A DNA stretch of 64,000 nucleotides from Impatiens glandulifera (lineage: Eukaryota > Streptophyta > Magnoliopsida > Ericales > Balsaminaceae): contig NC_061869.1 in NCBI RefSeq assembly GCF_907164915.1, positions 39,990,840 through 40,054,839 of the forward strand, given 5' to 3'. This document shows positions 12,763 through 23,879 of the stretch, piece after piece; within the stretch, counting starts at the first letter, position 1, and each line of letters begins with the position of its first letter. A program made the position numbers and the translations under genes. The notes under the pieces were generated by a model. That model did no database searches. It saw nothing but the letters and a program-made list of their open reading frames with translations, and had not been told where the DNA came from.

Positions 12763-13212
12763 CTAAAATCGTTTTACTTGGTCAAAATTTGAACAAAGAA
12801 GAACGTCTTGAGCTAATTGAGTCGTTAAAAGCCAATAAGGATTTTTTCACTTGATCATACAAGAAAATTCTAGTTATCAACATGAAAATCACACGACATC
12901 ACATTCCCCTTTATCCATATGGTAACCAATAATGCAAAAGCTTAGACGGATGAAAGATGATGTTGTTACTAATATAAAAGAATAAGTCCAAAAGCAACTT
13001 ATAACTAGATTTCTTAAGGTAGTGGATTATCATATATGGATATATTAATTATGACTTAATCTGAAAAAATGCACGTTCTGAGTCAGAACTAGTAAAACAT
13101 TGGGCTTCTTAATCACCCAATGAGTAATCGAAGTCGATCCCTCTAAAATAGAAGTAATAACGGTTATGCCAATACCTTTAAATGAAAGAGAGTCTGGAGT
13201 ATTTTTCGAACA
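12763..13212 (+). repeat. Partial tandem duplication of the gypsy RT region
   Basis: Bases 12763-13041 repeat 11917-12200 with substitutions and small indels, and 13042-13212 repeat 12585-12762. The second copy lacks the material equivalent to about 12200-12585, the heart of RT: it joins CATATATGGATA directly to ATTAATTATGACTTAATC. This gives a duplication followed by an internal deletion, or the reverse order. Confidence 0.85.
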
Positions 13213-14230
13213 ATCCAATACATTAGCCAATTCATCAGCAAGCTTACCACGACATGCGATCCATTGTTTAATCTTCTAAAGAAGGACCAAAAATTCACGT
13301 GGAATAAAAATTGTCAACAAGCATTTGACAAAATTAAGGATTATCTAAAATCCTCTTCCATACCCATGCCACCTAGACCCTCCAACCCTCTCATACTAAA
13401 CCTTATTATAGCAAAAATAATAAAGTGAAGTCTTTTGGCTCAAGAAAATGAGGATAAAATCGAGACAATTGTTTACTACATCAGTAAGAGAATGACTGAT
13501 ATGATATTAACTACACTCCAACGGAGAAAGTATGTTGGACATTAACATGGATCACCAAGAGTTTACGACACGACTTGCAGGCTCATTCTATCGAGTTGGT
13601 ATCTAGATTGTATCGTATCCATTTCTTATTACAACAAACACTCCTATCGCCCAGGCTAGCCAAATAGATGATGATATTCGAATATGACATAGCATATAAG
13701 ATACATAAATCTATCAAAAGAAGTGTTGTTGCGGACTTTCTAGATGACCAACTCATTATTGTTGAGTTAGAAGATGATATAAAATTCCCTGATGATGGAA
13801 TTATGAATGTCACATCAGACACATGGAAATTGATGTTTGATGGAGCTTCGGGAAAGCAAGGTTATGGAATTGGAATTTTGCTAGTTGACGATAAAACTTT
13901 AATACTCCATTACCAACAACGAGGACAAGTACGACATGCCTCTTAGGTCTCAAATTGACATACGAAAAAAGGGCAACCAAATTAGAAGTAATTGATGACT
14001 TTAATTTGGCCATATCCCAAGAGAACGACACATGGAAAGTAAAAGGAGAAAATTTATAACTCTATCATGCCCACCTGACTATACTCGTGAAAACATTTAA
14101 TCAAGTATCATTTTTCATGCCACAAGAAGCTAAAACCTCTTTGTAGATGCTTTGGCTACTCTTGCAGCCATGACTCAAATTCCCAACGGAATTAAAGTCA
14201 AACCGTTTAAGATTAACAAAAACTAAAGTG
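13213..14230 (+). pseudogene. gypsy RNase H plus Tat-type additional RNase H
   Basis: The first RNase H is recognisable by a segment reading FDKIKDYLKSSSI, a TIVYYISKRMTD segment and, in shifted frames, an Arg-x-His-x-Leu-Gln segment. The open part 13668-13946 contains MMIFEYDIAYK, a VVADFLDDQ segment that is a typical tether ending in Tat elements, then WKLMFDGASGKQGYGIGI, the start of the additional RNase H with its D-G-A-S motif. Frameshifts follow from about 13946. Confidence 0.82.
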
Positions 14231-14329
14231 TTCTTTTGAAAAAGAAACAATAACTTTTTACGAAAGTTTTATGAAGCCATGTATGATACTCTCAAAAAAT
14301 ACATAGAGTATATAGAATATCCGTCCCAT

Positions 14330-15440
14330 TTCGAGCAAAGGAACGACGAGTATTGCACCAATATTACACTAATTATGCTTGGATAGCAAACAAACTCTAC
14401 AGACAATCTTTCAATGGTCAAAACATGCTCTGTGTAGATGTTCTGGAGTAGAAAAGAATCATACAAGAAGTAAACGCATGGACATGTGACCCACATGTGA
14501 ACGAAATTTCTTTAACGAAGAAAATACTCTGCATAGGATATTATTGACAAAACTTAGAATAAGAATGTTTGAGCTATGTAAGGAGTCATCATCAGTGCCA
14601 AATCTATGTTAACTTAAAGCATACTCTGACATCACTCTCTATAATATGACATTTATCCCCATGCTTCAAACGGACACGGGATTATACTCATAGCCATTGA
14701 CTACTTCACCAAATGAGTTGAAGCAACTTCTTACAAAATCTTGAAATCATCTCACGTGGCAAAATTCATCCACAATAGCATCATCGTTAAATATGGAGTC
14801 CCTCATGCTCTAATATCAGATTAGGGTCGACACTTCTAAACAAAAGTGTTGTAATTGATCGATGAATTCAAGATCACTCATCATAAGTCATCTCCCTACA
14901 AACCACAAACCAATGGTGTGGTCGAAGCAGAAAACAAAAACATGATTAGGATCATCTAAAAGATGACTACCACATATGACTTATGGGGATATCGTACAAC
15001 TACTCGAACCTCGATAGAAAAACACCCATACTCACTTGTTTACGACATAAATGTTGTACAACCAATTAAAATAGAAATCCTAACTCTAAGAATGCTATTA
15101 GAGAGTCATATTATCGAGAAAGATTGGATCAAATCTCGATACGATCAATTGACATTAATGAAAGATAAGAAGTTAAATTCTTTGTGGAAAACCTAAACAT
15201 ACAAAAAACGGATGTTAGATACCTTCAACAACAAGGTAAAACCCATGAGCCTCAAAGAAGACGATCTTGTTCTCAAACAAACCCAAGAACTCTTAGACCC
15301 AATGGGCAAGTTTCGTCCCCAATAGGAAGGATCCTTTCTAGTCAAGAAAATACTCTCTAGAGGAGTAGTTTGTCTATCTATAGTAGAAAGCAAAGAATTC
15401 ATTGCCCCGAGCAATCTCGATGCGCTCAAAAGATATTTTG
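14330..15440 (+). pseudogene. gypsy integrase, decayed
   Basis: A degraded zinc-binding N-terminus (14340-14530) is followed by the core: AIDYFTK with the first Asp (about 14690-14713), ISD with the second Asp (14813-14821), and the PQTNG-VVEAENKN segment with the Glu (about 14905-14940). Five in-frame stops at 14714, 14822, 14837, 14852 and 14957 sit in this block without any frameshift. The C-terminal part includes an MGKFRP segment (15301-15316) and an FIAPSNLDALKRYF-like end (15395-15435), typical of Tat-type integrases. Confidence 0.85.
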
Positions 15441-16549
15441 TATAATATCAAGATATGCGGAGAACAATTAGAACTCAACCTTAAAAGGAGATTTTTTCAA
15501 CATAATCCGACCCAATTTTGTAAAACTTTCATCACTAACCAAAGAATTCCAGTCCAAACTATGAAAGACCTAATTCTACTTAGTATAAAAATAAAAGAAG
15601 AAGAGAAGATACATAGGCAACCTACATTTTTGTAGGCCCGATCTGAAATAAATAAAATTCTCAGTCCTTTCACGAAGAGATAAAAGAAAAATTTTGAGAA
15701 AGAAGAAAAGCCTAATCCCTGCTATGAACATATATGGAGGATCTTATGAAACAAGTAGGGGCAAATCACACAGCATCACTTCTTTCCAAAATGTGATAAT
15801 CTTAAAACAAAACCCGACGATTTCATAATAACTCCGATAGAAAGGATATCAGTCATAAGCTCTTTATGGTGTTAAACGGCTACCCGAAAGAGTAACTCTC
15901 CAAAGAAGATTTTTGAGAAAAATAACCGGAATAATCCCACACCAAAAGAAAGACCGAGAGCCACAAATTGAGAAAGAACACCTCATCACTCTTATACAAG
16001 AGAAAATAGAGGTTTATAACTAAATGCTTTGGGAAGATAAAAAACCACAAACTAAAAATGCCAAAAAAAATGAACAGAATAAACCTAGAAAATCTCTACT
16101 AAAAGAGTGAAAAATATTTTTCTGTTGATTGAGGTATTGAAATCACAATTCGTTGCTCACTTCGACTCTTGTCTTGATTGTTATGACAATAACATAATGT
16201 ATCGATTCCAGCAGATACACTTCAAAAACTAAAAAACAACTCAAAGATGTTGAGATATTGAAATCACCATTCTTTGTTCACTTAGACTCTAGTATTGATA
16301 GATACGTCAAGAGGAGATTATATTGATTCTACTAGATATACCTAGAGTGAACTAAAGAAAAAAATGTCCCTTTCTCCAAACACATGAGTTACCTATTCAA
16401 TAATAAAACTAGAAACCGCCGACTAGAGGATTAATACTAGTTGTGAAGGTCACTTCGAAAAAAGAGGAGAAAATGATTATGTTGAAAAAATCCATTAAAA
16501 GGAAATAGAAACCAAAATCGGTACTACAAAAGAAAAATAAGTAGTCGAA
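15441..16549. other. Non-coding 3' region of the gypsy element
   Basis: No domain is recognisable. A short imperfect repeat around GAGATATTGAAATCAC occurs near 16130 and 16250, both followed by a gactctagtattgat-like segment. The stretch probably belongs to the 3' untranslated part or LTR of the gypsy element, since the tandem array follows directly. Confidence 0.4.
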
Positions 16550-16835
16550 CAACCAAAACCCTATCTGTTGATAGGTACATGATATCGTTTTTATAAAATT
16601 CAACCAAACCCTATTTATCAATATGAATAGGTACCCGAGATCATTCGTACATGATCCATCCCAAAACGCTATATGTCGATAGACACCTGATATCGTTTTT
16701 ATACATTTCAACCAAAATCCTATTTCTCAATAGGTACCTGAGATCATTCGTACATGATCACACCCAAAACCCTATATGTCAATAAGTACTTCATATAGTT
16801 TTTATACGATTAAACCAAAACCCTAATTATCAATA
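16550..16835. repeat. ~110-bp tandem repeat, left half
   Basis: About two and a half copies of a unit with the segments AAACCCTATATGTCGATAGG, TGATATCGTTTTTATA and GAGATCATTCGTACATGATC. The array is interrupted at 16835 by element B and continues at 22070. Confidence 0.85.
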
Positions 16836-17035
16836 TGATAGAAAAATTAAGCAAGTTAATTTTCAAACCGGCTACACATTACAAGTTTTGAATATTTATT
16901 CTAAATAATCAAAAAGGGAGAAATTGATAGAAAAATTAAGTAAGTTAATTTTGGGACCGGCCACACATTACAAGTTTTGAATATTTATTCTAAATAATCA
17001 AAAAGGGAGAAATTGATAGAAAAATTAAGTAAAAT
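16836..17035 (+). repeat. 5' LTR remnant of element B
   Basis: Two 89-bp units (16836-16924 and 16925-17013) and the start of a third each begin TGATAGAAAAATTAAG and end AAAAAGGGAGAAAT. They correspond in order and in diagnostic differences (TTTTGGGACCGG in the second unit) to the start of the 3' LTR at 20690. Similarity ends near 17035, which marks the deletion junction. Confidence 0.85.
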
Positions 17036-17515
17036 TAATAATCAAACCAATTCATCACTCTAAGTTTCGGATTTATTAATAAAATTTTCTCATTTTTAAA
17101 GTCTCCGGTTATTCATAATATCTTTCTTTCCAGTTTTTGACTTGAATAAACATAAGACTTCATGTTAAACGAAACTTCCGGTTAACAAGCTTCCGGTAAA
17201 TCAAAACCTCAAATAAAACTGAAAAAGTTTGAAAAACTTACCGCTCACGGTTTTACCGCGCACAAAAATTACCGCCCATTGTATTCTCCGCATTTACCGC
17301 CGAAAGTTACTGCAGTAACTTTTGGAGGGAAAATTGTCGCCAAAAACATAACCAAGTGACGGTTCATCTTCCAACCGGTCGAAACCACCTCCTATATAAG
17401 TTCAAAACAGTCCATTTTCTACACAAGCTTTCTCTCTCTAAAATATCAAAATCTTAAAAATCTCTCTAACTTCCGTTCATCGCTGTTCTTCATCTTCTTC
17501 ATTCACAAAATCAAC
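17036..17515 (+). promoter_or_regulatory. Promoter-like spacer of accessory ORF B
   Basis: TATATAAG lies at 17393-17400, 116 bp before the ATG, with a CT-rich leader after it. Upstream, TTGGAGGGAAAATT (17322-17335) is identical at 14 of 14 bases to a motif in front of accessory ORF D in another element. GACGGTT (17358-17364) and CCAACCGG (17371-17378) follow in the same order as in D. Shared sequence in two different elements supports a conserved promoter; activity is inferred. Confidence 0.62.
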
Positions 17516-20221
17516 ATGGCTCTAGTTAAAGCACCATTTCAATACATGTTGCAGGTCGATTTCAGCGACATCGACAAACACGCCGCGAAGGAGAACAAGG
17601 CCGTGCTGCAATCATTAAGAGATTCGGGATTGGAAACGTTCTTGTCTGGTCCGTTCATTGTGCACCCGACGAAAGTTATGGAGTTTCTGGCGACGACGAC
17701 TCTAACGAAGAGGACGGTCTCCGCCACCGTAAGCGGCAAAACGGTTAACATCACGGAGGAGCTCTTCTCTGAAGCACTCGGTTTGCCGAATACTGGGCTG
17801 GACTTCAAAACAAGCCTAACAGACGCAGAAACGAACGTGGTTCGGTTGGTCATATCGGCTGACGACCAGGATCTGGTGACTCACTCCAGCCGGAAGAACA
17901 AACTCAAGCCGGAGTTCAAATGACTGTTGAACATAATCTCTCGTTCACTTCAGGGTAGAGGAGGTAACTTCGATAACCTGACCAAACTAAAGTTGAAAAT
18001 GATGATAGCAATTGTCCGCGGTGACAAGATAGACTCGGGAACCGTTCTGTTCGAACAGTTCTGCGAAATGGTAGTGAAGAAGGATGGCCGGGTTCAGGCC
18101 TTCGCAATGCAAATAGTGAAGATTCTTAAGTTCCTTAATGTGGAACTTGGTGAAGGTGAACCGCTTTCATCCGCTAATATTCTTAACTCTAAGCTAATGA
18201 ACAAGAAGTCTGTCAAAGCGGCTAAGCCGAAGTCCTCCAGAATGAAGTCATCAAAGGGAACCAGCTCATCCGCACCGGCTGGAGAAAGTTCGAAATAAGA
18301 AGATCCCAAGGGGAAGGCGGTTCAGGCCGAGGCCTCTCAGAAGAAAAAGGGGAGGAAGAAGACATCCGCAAAGAAGAGCTCCAACAAGCCGACGGATTCC
18401 GAGAAAACTCTTTCCTCGGATCATTCGCCAAAGAGAACCGCAAACATCCTTCAGCCCATTCCCATCAGCACAGTTCATCCCATTCCAGTCGACTCTCCAC
18501 CATCCAGGCAAGCCGAACCCTCGGGGAGCCAAGAAACCAAGTCAACATCGAAGGAGGCAGAAGAGGTTAGTATTCACTCTGAAAACTCCAAGTCCCCGAA
18601 CAAGAACCTCGATGAGATAATGTCCGACGTAGGTTTAAGGACCTCAGAGGTCATTGTGGACGGGGTCCAAAACACTGTTATTGAAACCGAAGACGATGTG
18701 TCAAGTCATCTTAAGCCAGCTGATCAGGTTGAGATACCCGGTCAGAGTGAAACCCATCCGGTCGAAGAAACGGCCAAAACCGAGAACATCATCTCTCCAG
18801 CTCAGGAGGGAAATACTGAAGAAAAAGGAACATCCGGCTCGGCGGGGAACAGATCGGTTCCAACCGAAACAACGCTCTGATCGGCCCAAGACGGGCCAGC
18901 TGATTCAACTTTCACACTTGAAGGTCTAATTCAGGTTAAAAAAGGTAAAGAAGTTCTACTTGAGGATTCTGCGGCAAAAGGAAAAAGTACTTTGCAAACC
19001 GGTCCACAACCTAAGATCGTGACCGAAGCCGAGATCTCCATTTCAGCAGAAGAAGAGGAGGAGTTATATCAGAAGTTCCTCCTGGATATGAACAAGGATG
19101 CTGAAGAGTTGGTCTCCTCATACCACCTATGTGTCAAGATTCGTTGTGAAACAAAGTTATCAGATATGATCCCCGACATCAGCGGTAACAAGCACTGGGA
19201 GAAACTTCAAGAATTAGAAGAAGAGGCTCTCAAGCTAGCAGGTACCGACGTTATTCAAGCCGCATTCTCCAAGACGTTGGCGATACATGAACACGCCCGA
19301 CTATATGCGGTAGAAGATGCCTTGAGGGAGGCAGAAGGGGTAGCATTAACTCCGATAGAATCGAGAATGTTTGAGCGGTTTCACATGGTGCGTGATAATC
19401 TCATTCAATGTGCTGAGCGGCTTGAAGCAGAATGGAAGAACGAGTGAAAACATGTCTTAACTCATGCCGATCTCTTTCAAAGCAAACCTTTCTTTGCTAC
19501 CGGAGAGTCCTCCATGACAGCAGAAAACCGGAGCAGTGATCCTCCTCAGACTGATAAGACTCCGGATCTTGAGCAAGTAAAGCAAGTGGTGGTTGATACA
19601 CTCATCTCTTGTCTTGGCAAATACATCATTGCAACCGATGAGAAGATTGCAACCGTTGAATCCAACTTGACAAAGACCATCCGGACATCCATTCAATCCG
19701 AAATTGCCAACACCACTCAAACATCGATCAAGTCGATGATAGATGAAACCGTGCAAACTTCAATCAAGTCAATGATCGCCGAATCCGTCCAAATCGCAAC
19801 CGCTCATTTGATAGACATGATGCAGGCTATGGTCGCTCAGATTGAGGAACTGTCCAAACTTCAAGTCAACAAAACTCAAGCGCAGATCAGTTCTGATGCC
19901 GAAACTGCAGAGAAACTTCAAGACGAAGAGAAGGAGAGGAAACGGTTAAGGAAGGAAATTGAAGAAAAAGATCATGAGTTGGCCAAGCAATGCGATGAGG
20001 AAGAACAAACCGCTCTACAAGAATCCAGACTGGCTCAACCCTCGCACTCTATGAAGACAAGAAATAAGAATAAACGAAAAGCGGTTGCAAAAGTGATGAG
20101 GTTGGCAGAACGAAGCGGTCTAAGAGAGATTCAACCGGTCGGACTAAACGAGGAACCGCTTGGCGAAGAAGAAGAGGAGGACCTCAGACAACTCAACCGG
20201 CGTAAGAAGAAAGCAGTCTAA
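17516..20221 (+). pseudogene. Accessory ORF B, long form, stop-interrupted
   Basis: One continuous reading frame of about 900 codons from ATGGCTCTAG, with in-frame stops at 17921, 18296, 18878 and 19445 and no frameshift. The terminal TAA is at 20219; the frame has a short possible extension to about 20343. The N-terminal ~240 codons hold the family domain (MLQVDFSD, a DSGLETFL segment, LPNTGLD, KPEF, GRGGNFDNLTK). A Lys/Ser-rich basic stretch (18200-18380), acidic low-complexity sequence, a helical segment (19040-19440) and a coiled coil with TSIKSM repeats (19600-19960) follow, ending in basic RRKKKAV. The layout parallels D. Function unknown. Confidence 0.78.
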
Positions 20222-20597
20222 ATTTCAATCGCAACTCCAAGTACCAGACCGATTGTTTCTCAACCGCCTCGCCCACCAAGACCAGTAAACGGTGGTTTCG
20301 GATTCGGCAAACGAACTCCCGGCATCTCAAGTGTATGGACCGGTTGACAATTCGACGTTGAATGAAGAGAAAGGGAATGGCAAGCAAGGGAAGAAGAAGA
20401 ATGGAGGCGGAAGGAAAAAGAAAATGAAAAGGGGGATCATCCAATCCTTAGTTTATTTTCTTATGAACAATTTATCTATGTTTGGTTTTGTTTCAAAACT
20501 CAGTCATTTTTATCATACTTTGAAGTAATTATTTTTCTAAATATCCTTTGGAAAAATCAAAACATATTTTGAAATTTTTCTTAGAACAGAAAAACAT
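20222..20597 (+). other. 3' untranslated stretch after accessory ORF B
   Basis: The first ~120 bases could still be coding in the same frame (Pro/Arg-rich) before two stops near 20343 and 20360. The rest is AT-rich and leads into the polypurine tract. I see no separate gene. Confidence 0.45.
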
Positions 20598-20689
20598 CAA
20601 AAAGGGAGAAATTGTTAAACATATTTTTCAAACCGGCCACACATTACAAGTTTTGAATATTTATTCTAAATAATCAAAAAGGGAGAAAT
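20598..20689 (+). repeat. Polypurine tract region with extra PPT-LTR junction copy
   Basis: AAAAAGGGAGAAAT followed by TG occurs at 20599-20614 and again just before 20690. The second is inferred to be the working polypurine tract, because 20690 aligns with the TSD-defined left end at 16836. The first copy (unit 20613-20689, 77 bp) is an extra upstream repeat of the same sequence. Confidence 0.75.
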
Positions 20690-22069
20690 TGATAGAAAAA
20701 TTAAGTAAGTTAATTTTCAAACCGGCCACACATTACAAGTTTTGAATATTTATTCTAAATAATCAAAAAGGGAGAAATTGATAAAAAAAAATTAAGTAAG
20801 TTAATTTTGGGACCGGCCACACATTACAAGTTTTGAATATTTATTCTAAATAATTAAAAAGGGAGAAATTGATAGAAAAATTAAGTAAAGTTAATTTTTG
20901 AAACCGACCAGAAAACTAAACAACTATTAACTTCTATGTGCAGGAACAGATCGAATTGCACAAACCGGTTGGAGCCTCACAAACCGGCTAAAGAACACTT
21001 CAAAGAAATCTAGTTCCAAGTGATCAAGTCAAGATCAAGAGGAACCGGTTTCAACATTCTCAAAAGACTGGCTAGCAAAGACAAGTCTACATTCCAGCCT
21101 GACTATACTATGTAAGAGTCAACCGGAAACTAAAATCTACTGAGATGACGTAATATGACGAAATAGACGTGTCTCGAAGAGATAAAAGAAGATAAGATCC
21201 GATCAGAAGCATGCGAGAAAAACAATGATGATTTACTGATCAGACTTCGACAGTCGGAGGGTGCATGCCTGACACGTGTTCGAATCTGTAAACCGGCTAC
21301 GTCATCTTTTGCTAAGAAGTGTCTGCATGCTTGCCAAGTGTTGAGGAAGGTGAAACGTGCAAGCAACCTCTCTGCACCGGCATGACTCTGAATTAACCAA
21401 TCCCATAGTGAGAGAAGAAAGTGACCGTTGGGATCATCTTCACTATAAAAGGAAGACGAAGCGACCTCATTAATGACAAGTTACAAAAATCTTAGAGAGA
21501 TAAAGAAATCTCACGCGCGATCCAAAACCGCTGTATCATTTACCGAAAGCTATTATTGTTGTGTTGTGTTATTGTATTACATCAAGAGTGAGTTGGTGTA
21601 ACCGGCGAGTAGCGAGTTAGGCTCGACCGGCTGTGTAATTGTTGTAACTTTGAAAGTTAGTGGAGATCCTTCTCATAACCTGAGAAGAAGGGGTGACGTA
21701 GGAGGGTTTGCTCCGAACATTCATAAAAAATCTTGTCTCGTGTCCTTTCTTTTATATTCCGGCTTACTCACTTAACCTAACCACAAACCAAAACAATCTT
21801 ACTCTTTAAATCAAAAACCGGTTCATACACTCCATCTAACCGACTCCTTGTTAATCTCATCAAAACTAAGTCGCATACGTTGCTTCAGACTGAAATAGAC
21901 ATTTCCGCCCTTGAACCCGATTCAAGAGTCTGTGACAGTTTGCGAAGTGCTGAGAACGGTTATAGTCTTTAACCGGACTATCACCAAAGTGTTGTGTGTT
22001 GTTGTAAGCGGCCACCCTTCCTGAAACCGGAAACACCTCGGTCATCCAAGGGCGTCCCCGATCCTAACA
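20690..22069 (+). repeat. 3' LTR of element B (1380 bp)
   Basis: It starts TGATAGAAAA and ends CGATCCTAACA, followed by the duplication CAATA. Units beginning at 20690, 20779 and 20870 each repeat the start of the LTR and carry an internal PPT-like AAAAAGGGAGAAAT. TATAAAAGG lies at 21444-21452. The shared hairpin (CCTTCT...AGAAGG) and GGGTGACGTAGGAG block lies at 21667-21730. CCGGTT motifs are frequent. Confidence 0.88.
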
Positions 22070-22397
22070 CAATAGGTATCCAAGATAAGTCGTACATGAT
22101 CCAACATAAAACCCTATATGTCGATAGGTACGTGATATCGTTTTATACAATTTAACCAAAACCGTATTTAGCAATAGGTACCCGAGATCATTCGTACATG
22201 ATCTAACCTAAAACTCTATCTGTCAATATGAACTCGATATCATTTTTTTACATTTCAACCAAAACTCTATTTATCAATAAGTACCCGAGATCATTCGTAC
22301 ATGATTCAACCTAAAACCTTATATATCGATAGGTACATGATTTCGTTTTTATACGATTCAACCAAAACTATATTTGTCAATATGTATCAGAGATCAT
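22070..22397. repeat. ~110-bp tandem repeat, right half (gypsy element continues)
   Basis: About three more units of the array seen at 16550-16835, resuming after the duplicated CAATA of element B. The array ends at the hAT-like element that starts at 22406. Confidence 0.85.
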
Positions 22398-22405
22398 TTG
22401 TGCAT

Positions 22406-22877
22406 AAGGATGGCATTGGGGCGGTTCAAGGCGGTTCAGGGCGGGGAATGCATTTACCATCTCCACCTAGTTTTTATTTCAGAGATTTTTTTAATACCAT
22501 CTCTGCCCCGTTCAGTTTCGTTCGGTTTTAGGGAATCCCCTCGGGGCACCGTTAATAAAATATTTATAAAAAAAATTATATAAACGATTTTTTTAATATA
22601 ATATATATTGTAATATATTGAAATTTTATATTATTATAACGAAATAAACTTATAAATCTTATAAAATATAATGAATAAATAAATATATTGGTGATTTAAT
22701 ATATATTTAATTATGTTTATAGTGTTCGGGGAAGAATCAGGTTGAGATCGGGGTGGTGGACACAAATATCATACCCACCCCATCCTCGTCCCATCCCCGT
22801 TCGGTTTTAAAAAAATCGTCTCAAACAGGACAATTCGATTTGGTTTTCGCAGGGCGATTTTAAATTGACATCCTTAA
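22406..22877. mobile_element. hAT-like MITE, 472 bp
   Basis: Perfect 8-bp duplications TTGTGCAT flank it at 22398-22405 and 22878-22885. The ends are short imperfect inverted repeats (AAGGATGGCATT and, reverse complemented, AAGGATGTCAATT). G-rich and C-rich motifs such as GGGGCGG and CCATCCCCG lie subterminally. It is non-coding. It sits in or beside the ~110-bp tandem array. Confidence 0.8.
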
Positions 22878-22885
22878 TTGTGCAT

Positions 22886-23804
22886 GATTATAACTCTCTC
22901 AATATATAAGTGATAAAATATTTAATGGGAGAATATACATAATATTTTTATTAAATCTTTCCTTAATTAATTTTTAATTATATATTATATTATTTCATAA
23001 ATAAATAATATATTCAATGAGATCTTAATACTATAATTAAATTATTTAATTATATATTATTTATTTTATAACATTCTTTTAAGATCTTAATTTTATAATT
23101 AAATATATTTAATTATATATTTTATTTTATTTTATAAATAAACAATATATCTATTATTAATGATATATGTTATATTTATTAATAATAAATATAATTTTCT
23201 GTAATTTAATTCATCAACACTGAACTCTAAGTGTGTAATTTCGTATCATCCAATTATAATAGTTATAGGTTTCCTTAATAATCGAAGTTGATATATGTTA
23301 AAACATTACGATTCATAAAATAATTGAATTAAATTATCTCAAATAATTATCTTATCCAATATTACTCATTGTACAATAAATTAAAATATATCATTCCATC
23401 AATTTTAACTTCTTACAACTTAACCTTTTTTTTTCAATCATTTATAGGTATCTTGACATTATTCAATTGTAATTATTTATACAATAAAACTGGTCAGAAA
23501 ATAAGCAGACAAAAATCTGTTTCCCAACTTCAAAATATACATGTCTGTCTTCTCTATTTTTTTATTTATTTATCTATTACTGTAGTAGAATCAACTTTTG
23601 CCAGATTTCTCAGCCAAGCACATGGGGTAATATATAATAAAGTGCAATTAAACTATTAAAGAAAATTTAAATTATTCATTTAAAACTAAATAATAATTAG
23701 TATCATGTGCTTCCTCCTCTCTAGTCTTCATTGATGGGAAGAATGTAAGAGTACAATAATTGATAAAGAGAATTGTTACCAATTAAAATGTACAATTTTT
23801 ATTG

Positions 23805-23879
<75 letters not shown>

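Larger units (their letters stand above)
11885..16835 (+). mobile_element. Tat-like Ty3/gypsy element, decayed, left part
   Basis: The plus-strand order is RT (11885-12583), a partial repeat of that region, RNase H (13213-13640), a second archaeal-type RNase H (about 13820-14000) and integrase (14330-15440). RT before integrase is the Ty3/gypsy order; the extra RNase H points to the Tat/Ogre lineage. A non-coding 3' region with ~110-bp repeats follows and is split at 16835 by element B, resuming at 22070. No gag or LTR pair could be found. Confidence 0.82.
16836..22069 (+). mobile_element. Element B: TSD-flanked copia deletion derivative carrying only the accessory ORF
   Basis: It is flanked by CAATA at 16831-16835 and 22070-22074, so both termini are original. 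The left end is the first ~200 bp of an LTR, aligned to 20690-20897; the remainder of the 5' LTR, PBS, gag and pol are missing. What follows is a promoter-like spacer, the accessory ORF (17516-20221), a polypurine tract and a complete 3' LTR (20690-22069). The LTR resembles the one at 56487-57757. Because gag and pol are absent, any mobility would have depended on a related autonomous copy, unless the deletion arose after insertion. Confidence 0.88.

Noticed and set aside
22070..22397. CRISPR-like repeat array
   Set aside because: The units are ~110 bp, diverged, and part of a plant gypsy element; no unique spacers or cas genes.
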